From a virus: a stretch of 23,495 nt of DNA. The position numbers were made by a program, and so were the translations under genes. Under the pieces are notes generated by a model. That model saw only the letters and a program-made list of their open reading frames with translations. It was not told the DNA's origin and ran no database searches. The stretch spans positions 1-23,495 of the IMG/VR virus record IMGVR_UViG_3300033183_000180. The stretch is one strand, 5' to 3'. Position 1 is the first letter of the stretch. Every line of letters begins with the position of its first letter. Shown in pieces: positions 6,335 through 13,828 of the stretch.

Positions 6335-8308
6335 CTAAATATATTTTTTAAGTTGCTGCGGTGATAAAACGAATGGAATTGTTTGTTTTGGATCTTTGTC
6401 TTGATTTTTTGCTGCAGTGATTTTGAAGTTTTTCAAATTCAATTTTAGGTATTTTTCAAGTGCTTCACCAACCTCCCTTGCGATCAAACGTGGATTTGGT
6501 GATGTAATATACTCCGCAAATGCCTCTGCAATAAGTTCTGATGCATCATCTGCAACATCTGAAATCCCGTAACTACTTAAATTTTCAGCAATCCAATCAT
6601 CACCTTTTGCCCTATATTTAGCCAACAGATCCTTGAATGTTTTGCTTTTAGCAAATCCAACTGCGTGATCCAATGCGTGTCCGAATTCGTGCATTGCCAC
6701 GTAATCAACTCCGTTGCTACCTTCAGCAAAAAAACCCCTTGATCTTTGATAAGCAATTGATTCACGCAATCTTTGCACATTTTTATATTTCATTGAATGC
6801 ATAATTCCATCAAATTCCCGCATCGATATTTTAAAAACTTTTCCATTCACTTCTAATCGTAAAAACTCACGAAACACCCGATGATTTGCAATACCACCAT
6901 CATCATACATTTTCTTTAAAATTTTGCGATTGATTCTCGCAACATCCTTTTGCATTGCTTTTATTCCAAACTTTGAAACATAATCCCTGAAATCCGCTGA
7001 TTCCTCCATCAGTTGATCAAATACCTTTTTGTTGATCATATTCCTCATCCCTTTTCCTGATGATAATCTTGTTGGCACAAAACCAAATCGATCCTTGATT
7101 TTCGCAGCGGTAACAAGATATTCATTCGCTATATTGATATTCAACCCATCAAAATCAAAGTTTTTAATTCCTAAATCATTGGCAATCTTTTGCGCTTGTG
7201 CTTTGGTTTTTGCCCTAAATGCTGAATAATCAACCGCAGCGGTTGTTGCTTGTGTTGCTTGTGTTACAAATGGTTGTGTTGCTGCAATGGTTTCAGTTCC
7301 CGCCAATACGGGTTGCACTGCACCAATGCCAAATCCAATACTTTCAAATTGCCCGATTGCTTGTGCATCCTCCATTGGAAATGGGAATACGCTGCATCTA
7401 CAATTGATAATGTTACCCGCTGATGCACCTTTGGATGAATCCGCAGGAAATGCCATCAATTCACCCCGCACTTTGAAATCATCCTCATATTTCACCTGTT
7501 TACCATTCATAACCACGTGATCAAAATCATCAGGAGGAATGGATCGTGTGCGCCCATCATTACCCGAAACCCATTGTTTCATCATTTGTTGTGCGGGAAA
7601 TATAGTTGTTGCGGATTGCAATGTGCCATAATTCGCAGCAGCGGTTGCCTCTGTGCGCACCAATCGCAATGCTTGATTCCTTGAATACAAATTGGTTTGG
7701 CGCAATATCACATCACGCTTTTGCCTTGCTCCGAGTGCTGCAAATGCAGGATCGTTCATATTCGCTTTGAGTATACGTTGCATCGTTTTGAGCGCAGTTC
7801 CTTGCACAAGTTTTATTTTTGCACCCGCATTTTGTTGAGCGAATTGCCCGAATAGGTTTTGCCATTGAGTTTGATATTGATTTGGATTAACTCCTTTTTT
7901 TAGAAAACGATCAAAGTTCCTTGCATACCAATTGGCAAACCTCATTCCAGTTTGCACATAAAGTTGCTCATATATTTTTTTGAATCCTTCGGTTTTGAAT
8001 ATGCCATCCAATTGGATTGTGCCTTGTTGGATGAATGCATCAACTCCCTTTGCGTATTCAGTTTGATAAAACCTTTGCACCGATCCGATGATTGCCTTTT
8101 CCGCTTTGCGCCTTTCATTTTCAAATGCACCCCGCCAATTGGCTTTCACTTGTTTTGAAATGATATTGTTTTTTTGTTCCCTTTCAAATTGGGAATGGCA
8201 AAATGCAATGCGCTGATCAACATCAGGGAAATCCCTTGTTGCTTCATCATCAATCACGCAACGTGCCACGAATTGTGATTCCGTTTCATTTTCACGTGGT
8301 GTTGGCAT
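6335..8308 (-). CDS. MuF/SPP1 gp7-type minor head protein fused to a C-terminal HEXXH metallopeptidase domain
   Basis: 657 residues. (1) Residues 1-45 carry a short phage motif with conserved Cys and FPD..QR (FVARCVIDDEATRDFPDVDQ). (2) About 50-310 is the head morphogenesis (MuF) domain: RTEATAAANYGTLQSA, WVSGNDGRTRSIPPDD and the closing NIINCRC signature. (3) A Gln/Thr/Ala linker at about 340-360. (4) 360-640 is a separate domain with HEFGH (540-544) and a downstream ELIAEAFAEY (591-600) that can give the third zinc ligand, i.e. a gluzincin-like site. MuF proteins sit near the portal and may be injected. C-terminal effector domains on MuF proteins are known; the substrate of this one is unknown. 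Confidence 0.9.
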   Translation of the reverse strand: MPTPRENETESQFVARCVIDDEATRDFPDVDQRIAFCHSQFEREQKNNIISKQVKANWRGAFENERRKAEKAIIGSVQRFYQTEYAKGVDAFIQQGTIQLDGIFKTEGFKKIYEQLYVQTGMRFANWYARNFDRFLKKGVNPNQYQTQWQNLFGQFAQQNAGAKIKLVQGTALKTMQRILKANMNDPAFAALGARQKRDVILRQTNLYSRNQALRLVRTEATAAANYGTLQSATTIFPAQQMMKQWVSGNDGRTRSIPPDDFDHVVMNGKQVKYEDDFKVRGELMAFPADSSKGASAGNIINCRCSVFPFPMEDAQAIGQFESIGFGIGAVQPVLAGTETIAATQPFVTQATQATTAAVDYSAFRAKTKAQAQKIANDLGIKNFDFDGLNINIANEYLVTAAKIKDRFGFVPTRLSSGKGMRNMINKKVFDQLMEESADFRDYVSKFGIKAMQKDVARINRKILKKMYDDGGIANHRVFREFLRLEVNGKVFKISMREFDGIMHSMKYKNVQRLRESIAYQRSRGFFAEGSNGVDYVAMHEFGHALDHAVGFAKSKTFKDLLAKYRAKGDDWIAENLSSYGISDVADDASELIAEAFAEYITSPNPRLIAREVGEALEKYLKLNLKNFKITAAKNQDKDPKQTIPFVLSPQQLKKYI

Positions 8309-8620
8309 TTACTTATTTTTTAACCGATCATTTTCTTTTTCAAGGAATTCAACTTTCACACGAAGCGCATTAACCTCCGCAGTTAGCGTGAGGATTTGAT
8401 TTCGCAATTCATCCTTTTCATCATTGGAGGTTGCCAATAACGTTTCCAAGTTTCGCACCCTCGATTTTAGATCATCCCTATATTGCACCCCATCCGAATT
8501 TTCAAGTTCATTTTTTTTCAAATCCACTTTTGCTTTCAAGCGGGATTCAAGATATTTCCACACTGATGCTGATCCCAACACCCCTGCAATCGTTATTACT
8601 ATTTGCACCCAATTATCCAT
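8309..8620 (-). CDS. Small membrane-anchored coiled-coil protein
   Basis: 103 residues from ATG 8620: an N-terminal hydrophobic helix (DNWVQIVITIAGVLGSASVW, 2-21), a basic stretch (ESRLKAKVDLKK) and a long coiled coil to the end (about 50-103, LTLTAEVNALRVKVEFLEKE). The layout resembles i-spanins or phage membrane-tethered helpers, but there is no family signature. It starts 8 nt inside the end of the upstream membrane-protein gene and ends directly before the MuF-type gene. The frame is open to 8683, but that would overlap the neighbour by over 70 nt. Confidence 0.75.
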   Translation of the reverse strand: MDNWVQIVITIAGVLGSASVWKYLESRLKAKVDLKKNELENSDGVQYRDDLKSRVRNLETLLATSNDEKDELRNQILTLTAEVNALRVKVEFLEKENDRLKNK

Positions 8621-8990
8621 TGCGCTCCAATTTTTCTTTGAATACTCGAATTGTGTTCCAAATGGCAAATGCCAATATAACAAGCCACCCCGTTCGGCTG
8701 CCCTCCATCAAACCCTCCATTGATAGGTTGATGATTGTCATCATTGCAACAAGTGCAGCGATTTGCACCGCTATCAATCGAAAACGTAAACACCCTGCAA
8801 ACAAAACCGCCCACAATTGAAACAATCCCGATGCCATTCCTCCAATGATGAAAATGATTGATGGGTTGTCAAATTCAACAAGCAATGCAGCGGGTAAACA
8901 AATAATGTGGCAAAGCGCAATCAACACTTCGTTTGGCTCACTATCGGAATACCAAAACAACTCAACAAAACGTGCAAACCCCTTTTTCAT
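8613..8990 (-). CDS. Four-helix integral membrane protein, unknown (holin-like)
   Basis: 125 residues from ATG 8990, which overlaps the upstream stop as TAATG. A short amphipathic start (MKKGFARFVELFWYSDSEPN) is followed by hydrophobic spans at about 21-38, 45-65, 70-88 and 95-115 (e.g. IIFIIGGMASGLFQLWAVLF; LRFRLIAVQIAALVAMMTII) and a charged tail FKEKLERNG. Similar small polytopic proteins occur near portal genes of Bacteroidota phages. No function is established. With the adjacent tethered coiled-coil protein it forms a two-gene membrane module far from the lysis cassette. Confidence 0.75.
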   Translation of the reverse strand: MKKGFARFVELFWYSDSEPNEVLIALCHIICLPAALLVEFDNPSIIFIIGGMASGLFQLWAVLFAGCLRFRLIAVQIAALVAMMTIINLSMEGLMEGSRTGWLVILAFAIWNTIRVFKEKLERNG

Positions 8991-9232
8991 TACCAACAAT
9001 CATTCAATTCACAAAATGCTTTGAATACTTTACACATAAACGATTTGATTTTGCTACAAAGTTTTTTCAAACAATCTTTAATCTTGTTGCACAATTTTTT
9101 TGCGCAACATTTGATTTTATTTTCTTTTGCCTTGCCCACGATTCTTTTTTTTATATCCTTTTTGCCCTTTTGATGCGTTCTTTGAATGCACCCCTTTGCG
9201 TTTCTTTTTTGGCTTTTCAAAACCAACCTCAA
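8990..9232 (-). CDS. Lys/Cys-rich amphipathic peptide, start uncertain
   Basis: The frame ends at 8990, coupled by TAATG to the next gene. Its only full-length start is a TTG at 9232, which would overlap the KGVHSK gene by 116 nt in another frame, so the true N-terminus is unclear. The part below 9117 reads KCCAKKLCNKIKDCLKKLCS and continues KIKSFMCKVFKAF. It holds an 11-residue repeat, KKLC(N/S)KIK(D/S)xx, whose two copies differ at synonymous positions (TTG/CTT, TGC/TGT, AAG/AAA, ATT/ATC), which argues for selection on protein. Both other frames are closed. Function unknown. Confidence 0.4.
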   Translation of the reverse strand: MRLVLKSQKRNAKGCIQRTHQKGKKDIKKRIVGKAKENKIKCCAKKLCNKIKDCLKKLCSKIKSFMCKVFKAFCELNDCW

Positions 9233-9251
9233 TCAATTTGTATTTAGCCAT
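9117..9251 (-). CDS. Small basic KGVHSK-type phage protein (44 residues)
   Basis: Found by reading the gap. ATG 9251-9249, stop TAA 9119-9117. The protein starts MAKYKLIEVGFEKPKKKRKG, continues VHSKNASKGQKGYKKKNRGQ and ends GKRK. The K-G-V-H-(S/A)-K ... YKKxxxGQG pattern recurs in tiny basic proteins of Bacteroidota phages, often near structural genes. With a charge this high it probably binds nucleic acid, but no role is established. It overlaps the portal end by 8 nt (ATGGCTAA), so it is translated with the late operon. Confidence 0.75.
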   Translation of the reverse strand: MAKYKLIEVGFEKPKKKRKGVHSKNASKGQKGYKKKNRGQGKRK

Positions 9252-11172
9252 TGCGCATTTCCTCCATCTTTTTGATTGCCCAATCTACACCCGCAGTGCC
9301 ACCCCATAAATTCCAAGCAACATATCCACGATCCTTCCATGGCTCATCCTTGTACTCATCCGCAATCTTTGCGTTTTCACGATGCCTATTGAATTGTGCC
9401 ATCCTTGAAATCACATCCACGCTGATCGCTTCACGATTTGCAAGTTGGTTGGCACGTTTCCACCCCACTTCCGTTCCGCCTTTCACAACATCCCTTCCGT
9501 ATTTTTCCCGCCACTCCAACATTCGTTTTGCATTATTGGATGCGGTTTGAGGATAATCATCGTACATTTCCGCTTTTGCCTCATCATCATTTTGTGCCTC
9601 AATAGATGCCTCGTATTCATCGTGCGTTTCAAATGGCATATAAATAACATCACCATCCAATTCGTGTTCGTGATATCCATCACCACCCAATTCATTGGCA
9701 CGTGCAATGGCTTCATCAATGGTTGTGTACACATCTGCCATCCCTTGAACTTCTGCTTTCACTTCAATATTCCAAAGTGCCTCTTTGATCAATTGCTTTT
9801 CCTCATTGATATCCATTTCATCAATAGGATCGGGAATTGGCATTTCGTTTGTTTCAATAGGAATAAGGTTTGCAGGGATGTAATAATTATCCAACGCAAC
9901 GTTTTCCTCATCCACACCATAATTCATCACCCTTCTTTTTTCGTTTGGAGTTACCCACCACGCTTTTGAAAGTTGATCAACAACCTTTTCATTTTCCTCT
10001 TGCAATTCAGGAATTGCGGAATAATCGAAATCAATGAATAGTTTTTCGCCAAACTTTGGAACAAGCCAACGATTCAATTCATCACGTATTTTGTTGAGTT
10101 CAGGAATAACGCAATTTTGATACAATGCTTTTTTCGCCTCCTTCATATTGTTGTACGTTGAGGATTCCGTGTTGTTTAGCAATTGCACTGGCACTGCATA
10201 TATGTTGCACAAATCTTTGATGGATGCATTGTATTGCTCAATCAATGAAACATCCGCAGCATTCAATCCAAAGTTTACCCACGATAATTTTTTCGGTGTG
10301 ATGATCACATCCCCTGCATTATCAGCACCCTGAAATGATTTGCGGAATTTATCCTTCAATTGTTGCGCTTGTACCTCGTTGATATCCCCCTCATCACTTG
10401 TAAGGATTCCACGTGCGGTTTGGTTTTGTAAGTATTTAACACCCGTTTGCACCGCTTCATTGTTGGTTGTAAGGGAACGCAATCCCGCCCTCAATGGTGA
10501 TTGCCCGTACAAATGTGATCCCGTTCCATCATAGTAAGGATTGAAATCCTTGATGTGGCATATATCATCCGCAGGGATATCGTATGCACCTTGATATTCA
10601 ATTCGATATTTTTGAACGGGTTGCATAATGCCTCCAGAAACAATTTCCATTATTTGTGATGGCATCACATAAAGTTCTTTGTATTTGCCCTGATTGATTC
10701 CCGTTTCAGGCGCAATCCCGTAGATGTAACGATTTCCCGTAAGTTTACCAAAGGCAATAAGTTCACTCAACCAACTTGAATACGATTGTGCTGCATTTGG
10801 TCGCTCCAATAGTTTGTGAAGTTCCGTTCCCTCCAATTCAACCATTGCATTTTTGCGAATGAGGTTTGCTTTGTATATTGAATTGGCATCCACTGATCCG
10901 CTTGTGAGTGCCTTGTACCGCTTCACCTCGTTTTCGTTTACCTTTTCATACACTTGAAATGGAATTGTTGTTGCAGCGTTTGTGATGATGTTTACAATCG
11001 AATAGATGGTTGCGTTTTTACGATATCCATCTTTGATGTAAGTATCATCATTTTCAGGATTCCAAACGATTGATTCCCCAAGGAATTGGTAAATTGCCCG
11101 ATTGTATTCGGCTGCGGTTTGTTGTGCGTTCTTTGTAATGAGATTTTTGAATCTATCGAATAGAGATGCCAT
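9244..11172 (-). CDS. Portal protein, HK97/phage_portal family, with an appended C-terminal phage domain
   Basis: 642 residues from ATG 11172 (a TTG one codon earlier is possible). The portal core spans about 1-440: AIYQFLGESIVWNPENDDTY, NIITNAATTIPFQVYEK, LERPNAAQSYSSWLSELIAF, YIYGIAPETG, DICHIKDFNPY, NNEAVQTGVKYLQNQTARGI and LLNNTESSTYNNMKEAKKAL. It forms the dodecameric DNA channel. From about 465 there is an extra region: a Tyr/Glu/His-rich stretch, then YPQTASNNAKRMLEWREKYG, GGTEVGWKRANQLANRE and GYVAWNLWGGTAGVDWA. This last unit recurs at the ends of phage head proteins, with no known function. It is next to the terminase, the standard order. Confidence 0.93.
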   Translation of the reverse strand: MASLFDRFKNLITKNAQQTAAEYNRAIYQFLGESIVWNPENDDTYIKDGYRKNATIYSIVNIITNAATTIPFQVYEKVNENEVKRYKALTSGSVDANSIYKANLIRKNAMVELEGTELHKLLERPNAAQSYSSWLSELIAFGKLTGNRYIYGIAPETGINQGKYKELYVMPSQIMEIVSGGIMQPVQKYRIEYQGAYDIPADDICHIKDFNPYYDGTGSHLYGQSPLRAGLRSLTTNNEAVQTGVKYLQNQTARGILTSDEGDINEVQAQQLKDKFRKSFQGADNAGDVIITPKKLSWVNFGLNAADVSLIEQYNASIKDLCNIYAVPVQLLNNTESSTYNNMKEAKKALYQNCVIPELNKIRDELNRWLVPKFGEKLFIDFDYSAIPELQEENEKVVDQLSKAWWVTPNEKRRVMNYGVDEENVALDNYYIPANLIPIETNEMPIPDPIDEMDINEEKQLIKEALWNIEVKAEVQGMADVYTTIDEAIARANELGGDGYHEHELDGDVIYMPFETHDEYEASIEAQNDDEAKAEMYDDYPQTASNNAKRMLEWREKYGRDVVKGGTEVGWKRANQLANREAISVDVISRMAQFNRHRENAKIADEYKDEPWKDRGYVAWNLWGGTAGVDWAIKKMEEMRNG

Positions 11173-11202
11173 CAATAAAAAATTTATTCAAAAATACAAA
11201 TT

Positions 11203-12381
11203 TTAGATTACAAAAAAATCATTGCGGTTTTTGTATCTTGAATAGGTTGCATATCGCAATGCATCCATCAGGTGATTGAATTTGTCAATCGGTTTATTGA
11301 TGATCGTGCCATCCTTTAATTCCTCCCAAAAATACATTTGTTGCTCCTTTTGCAAATTCTTTGATTCGCTTGAAACAATCACATCAAACTCCTTGATCAA
11401 ACTGATTCCCGCATTGATTGATCCTGCACCTTTGATGGCTGCCTTTGCCAACACATCCATTTGGCGCAATTCCTCAATTGATTTTGGCTCCGCACTATCG
11501 CAATACATCAGCATTTGATTTTTGCCCTCACGTTTTAGGAATTCAGCAATATCACGATTTGTCATTCCTTTGGAGTAAAGGATTTCGTGTACATAAAGTT
11601 TATCATTCTTTTTTGCCACCATCACGATTGCGGTGCTATCATTTGAGAATCCGAAATCACATCCCAAGTGCCAATCCAATTCGGGAAAATCCTTGAATGG
11701 AATGTATTCCCACTTTTGGAATATCTGCCTATCGGAAAACACCGCACGTTGCCCTTCACCATATACCCTCCAATAATCGGGATCACGATCTTTGATGCGC
11801 TCAATTTCACGCACCAATTCCAATGGCAAAAACTTATTATCCTTGTAAGTTGTAACCGAAAGGAAACAATCATCACGATCAATGATTTCATCATATAACC
11901 AGTGAACGGGATCGGATGGGTTAAAGTCAATCAAAATTTCCTCCGTTGTACGCATATTGATTTGGCTGAAATCCTCAAAAAATAATTCATTCGCCTCATT
12001 CAAAAAACAATGTGTTCGTTTGCGCCCTCGTATCTTTTGGCTATCATCAACACTCAAAAACTCAACCAAATGATTTTTGTATTTGAAAGTATTTTCTGAT
12101 TTGTTGTGGATGCCTTGATAGTACAATCCAAGTTTTTGGAGTAATGAAATGAAATCACGTTGCACCGATCCTTTGAGTGCGGGAAGTGTTTTCCGCACAA
12201 TGGATATCACCAATGGATCTTTGCGTGTTGTGAGTAAGTATATGAGGTATTGGCACAAGGCATACGTTTTCCCGCTCCTTGTTCCGCCTTGAAATACTTT
12301 GATCCGTTCCTTTGCCTCAATGGCTTGATAAAACTGAATGTTGCAGTATTCCGTTACTTTTCTTTTTTCGATGGATGCCAT
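11203..12381 (-). CDS. terL: Terminase large subunit (Terminase_3/PBSX type)
   Basis: 392 residues. The ATPase part has Walker A GGTRSGKT (32-39), Walker B CFLNEAN (125-131, catalytic E129) and the coupling segment LIDFNPSDP. The RNase H-like nuclease has the acidic residues in GCDFGFSNDST (D242), YCDSAEP (D295) and NHLMDALRYATYS (D373). It packages DNA into the prohead through the portal and cuts concatemers. It overlaps the small subunit by 28 nt and precedes the portal by 30 nt. All key residues are present, so it should be functional. Confidence 0.96.
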   Translation of the reverse strand: MASIEKRKVTEYCNIQFYQAIEAKERIKVFQGGTRSGKTYALCQYLIYLLTTRKDPLVISIVRKTLPALKGSVQRDFISLLQKLGLYYQGIHNKSENTFKYKNHLVEFLSVDDSQKIRGRKRTHCFLNEANELFFEDFSQINMRTTEEILIDFNPSDPVHWLYDEIIDRDDCFLSVTTYKDNKFLPLELVREIERIKDRDPDYWRVYGEGQRAVFSDRQIFQKWEYIPFKDFPELDWHLGCDFGFSNDSTAIVMVAKKNDKLYVHEILYSKGMTNRDIAEFLKREGKNQMLMYCDSAEPKSIEELRQMDVLAKAAIKGAGSINAGISLIKEFDVIVSSESKNLQKEQQMYFWEELKDGTIINKPIDKFNHLMDALRYATYSRYKNRNDFFVI

Positions 12382-12710
12382 TCAATGATTTTGCTTTCAA
12401 CTTCACCATCAATTTGCACTTCACTGCGCTCGATGTATCCACGCTTTTTGCCTTTGGTTTTCAATAGGAAAATTGTTGCGGTTGTATTGCCCTCCTTGAT
12501 TTGTTTATGGAGTTGTGATTCCGCAAAATCCAATGTGATATCTTGCAGATCATCAACCTTTTGTTTGTATTCTGGATCGGCTTTCATCCAGTTGTAATGC
12601 GTTTGCCTATCAATCCCCACTTGTTTACAAGCAGTTGTAACAACGCAAAGGGATTTTTCCAATGCAGCAATCATTGCTTTTTTTAGTGTCGAATTTTGCT
12701 TATTTGCCAT
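12354..12710 (-). CDS. terS: Terminase small subunit
   Basis: 118 residues from ATG 12710. The N-terminal HTH (ALEKSLCVVTTACKQVGIDR, then QTHYNWMKADPEYK) and the helical middle (DLQDITLDFAESQLHKQIKE, then TTATIFLLKTKGKKRGY) are the standard phage small terminase pattern: recognition of the packaging site followed by oligomerisation helices. The frame is open to 12740, but that part encodes the T-run of the upstream terminator, so the later ATG is chosen. It overlaps terL by 28 nt. Confidence 0.9.
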   Translation of the reverse strand: MANKQNSTLKKAMIAALEKSLCVVTTACKQVGIDRQTHYNWMKADPEYKQKVDDLQDITLDFAESQLHKQIKEGNTTATIFLLKTKGKKRGYIERSEVQIDGEVESKIIEWHPSKKEK

Positions 12711-12723
12711 AATACAAAAATAT

Positions 12724-12750
12724 AAAAAAAAAGCCATCAAATAGATGGCT
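12724..12750 (-). terminator. Intrinsic terminator after the C5 methyltransferase gene
   Basis: On the minus strand, a perfect 7-bp stem AGCCATC/GATGGCT (12750-12744 with 12738-12732) with a 5-nt loop precedes nine T residues (12732-12724). The first stem base is within the methyltransferase stop codon. It separates the methylation genes from the terminase operon. Confidence 0.85.
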
Positions 12751-13373
12751 CAACTTTTCAATACTTCAATGCACAATTGTTCAGGTATTTTACTCCTATT
12801 ATAATTTCCTTTTAATCCTTGCGTTCCCGTTTTACTGCCACGAGGTGCGGATTCGTGATGGCAATTTTTATTTCCATTATGGCATTCGGGTTTTGGTTGC
12901 CAACCATCGGGATTCAAAAGTGAACGGAGGTTGTTTGTCCAAATATCCGTTGGCTTTGCACGTTTATCACCATAGGTGCAATACCAAACAGTTGCGCGAG
13001 GTAAACCAATCATAAATGGTTGCTTCCTTAATAATCCACGAGGATTTTCAATATACCATTTTTTTGGTTTTAATTCCTTAATGATTTCAATTGTTTTCAT
13101 TACAATCAAATCACTTTTTTTGGCAAAATCTGAAAGTTCTTTTCCAATTGGTCGATGATGTGATATTGCTGCAATGGAATAAGTTGTGCAAGGAGGTGAT
13201 GCCCAAATTATATCAGGTTGAAAAGGAACTTTGGAAATATCAAAATCCAATACATCAACAACATAATCAATACCATCAAAGTCATTGATATCACTACTAA
13301 AAACATTGAAACCCAATTTTTCAGATGCTTTTCCAACGCTTCGACTTCCTGCAAATAATTCAAGTACATTCAT
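12750..13373 (-). CDS. Short DNA (cytosine-5) methyltransferase
   Basis: 207 residues. Motif I LELFAGSRSVGKASEKLG (3-20) binds AdoMet, motif IV ASPPCTTYS carries the C62 nucleophile, and motif VI YIENPRG contains E109. The C-terminus RSKIPEQLCIEVL resembles the closing motif of the family. It is shorter than the usual 300-400 residues; the target-recognition part is reduced to a Cys/His-rich stretch (KPECHNGNKNCHHES), as in compact phage enzymes. It would methylate cytosine, perhaps to evade host restriction; specificity is unknown. It lies between two terminators, and no clear promoter was found in the 58-nt gap upstream. Confidence 0.85.
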   Translation of the reverse strand: MNVLELFAGSRSVGKASEKLGFNVFSSDINDFDGIDYVVDVLDFDISKVPFQPDIIWASPPCTTYSIAAISHHRPIGKELSDFAKKSDLIVMKTIEIIKELKPKKWYIENPRGLLRKQPFMIGLPRATVWYCTYGDKRAKPTDIWTNNLRSLLNPDGWQPKPECHNGNKNCHHESAPRGSKTGTQGLKGNYNRSKIPEQLCIEVLKS

Positions 13374-13385
13374 ATTTTAGAGTTT

Positions 13386-13410
13386 AAAAAAGCCACCCGA
13401 TTGGATGGCT
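13386..13410 (-). terminator. Intrinsic terminator after the 81-residue gene
   Basis: On the minus strand, AGCCATCC/GGGTGGCT (13410-13403 with 13398-13391, one U-G pair) with a 4-nt loop is followed by six T residues. It lies 22 nt below the stop of the 13432-13677 gene. The arm sequence AGCCATC is shared with the next terminator at 12724-12750. Confidence 0.78.
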
Positions 13411-13431
13411 AATGTTTTGAGTTGGTTTTGG

Positions 13432-13677
13432 TTATTGTTGTTGCAACATTGCAGCTTCAATTGATGTTGTTGCAAATAAATAAATTAAAAAATTCTTTTT
13501 TTCGTTTTCATCTTTCATTAATTCAAAGAATTGTTTTCTTTGCTTTTTAGTCATTTCCAAAGCTGCCATTGACATAATGTTTTTGAATTCACTCCATCCC
13601 TTTTCTGATTGTAAAAATTCAATGTTTGAAATTGCTTGATTTTTAATTCTTTCGATTCTTGTGTTTTGATTTTTCAT
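13432..13677 (-). CDS. Unknown 81-residue charged helical protein with its own promoter and terminator
   Basis: Not recognised. From ATG 13677: MKNQNTRIERIKNQAISNIE, then FLQSEKGWSEFKNIMSMAAL, a Lys-rich helix (TKKQRKQFFELMKDENEKKN) and a hydrophobic tail (FLIYLFATTSIEAAMLQQQ). Soluble and helical. The frame is open to 13836, but that extension spans the upstream terminator and promoter, so it is not used. It is a single-gene transcription unit between the methyltransferase genes, as expected for an accessory gene under separate control. Confidence 0.75.
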   Translation of the reverse strand: MKNQNTRIERIKNQAISNIEFLQSEKGWSEFKNIMSMAALEMTKKQRKQFFELMKDENEKKNFLIYLFATTSIEAAMLQQQ

Positions 13678-13697
13678 CTTGTTTGTTTTATTTGATA

Positions 13698-13728
13698 CAA
13701 ATGTAAGGGAAAAAAATCTTTCCCACAA
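13698..13728 (-). promoter_or_regulatory. Bacteroidota-type promoter with an imperfect palindrome in its spacer
   Basis: On the minus strand TTG (13728-13726), a 20-nt spacer and TACATTTG (13705-13698) fit the Bacteroidota consensus. The spacer contains GGGAAAAAAATCTTTCCC (plus strand 13707-13724), 7 of 9 symmetric pairs, the same kind of element as at 4326-4341. The ATG lies 20 nt below the -7 box. Confidence 0.65.
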
Positions 13729-13737
13729 GAAAAAAGT

Positions 13738-13781
13738 AAAAAAAATAAAGGGGAGCGGATTTGACTGAATTACTCCCCTTT
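13738..13781 (-). terminator. Intrinsic terminator after the 13829-14116 gene
   Basis: On the minus strand, a perfect 9-bp stem AAAGGGGAG/CTCCCCTTT (13781-13773 with 13755-13747) with a 17-nt loop is followed by TATTTTTTTT (13746-13738 region). It closes the ParB-methyltransferase unit. Confidence 0.78.
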
Positions 13782-13828
13782 GTCGATATGTATTGCATTT
13801 CAGGATGCCTCCCTTGTTATTGTTAAAA

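Noticed and set aside
7240-7290. Short repeats in the MuF gene
   Set aside because: They encode the Gln/Ala/Thr linker; irregular, and best explained as low-complexity protein.
9445-9969. Long plus-strand frame opposite the portal gene (174 codons)
   Set aside because: Shadow of the portal coding frame; the portal motifs on the minus strand are clear. The same applies to all other plus-strand frames in the window.
12715-12722. TATTTTTG just upstream of terS as a promoter
   Set aside because: Only 5 nt before the ATG, so no transcribed leader would remain, and it overlaps the T-run region of the terminator.
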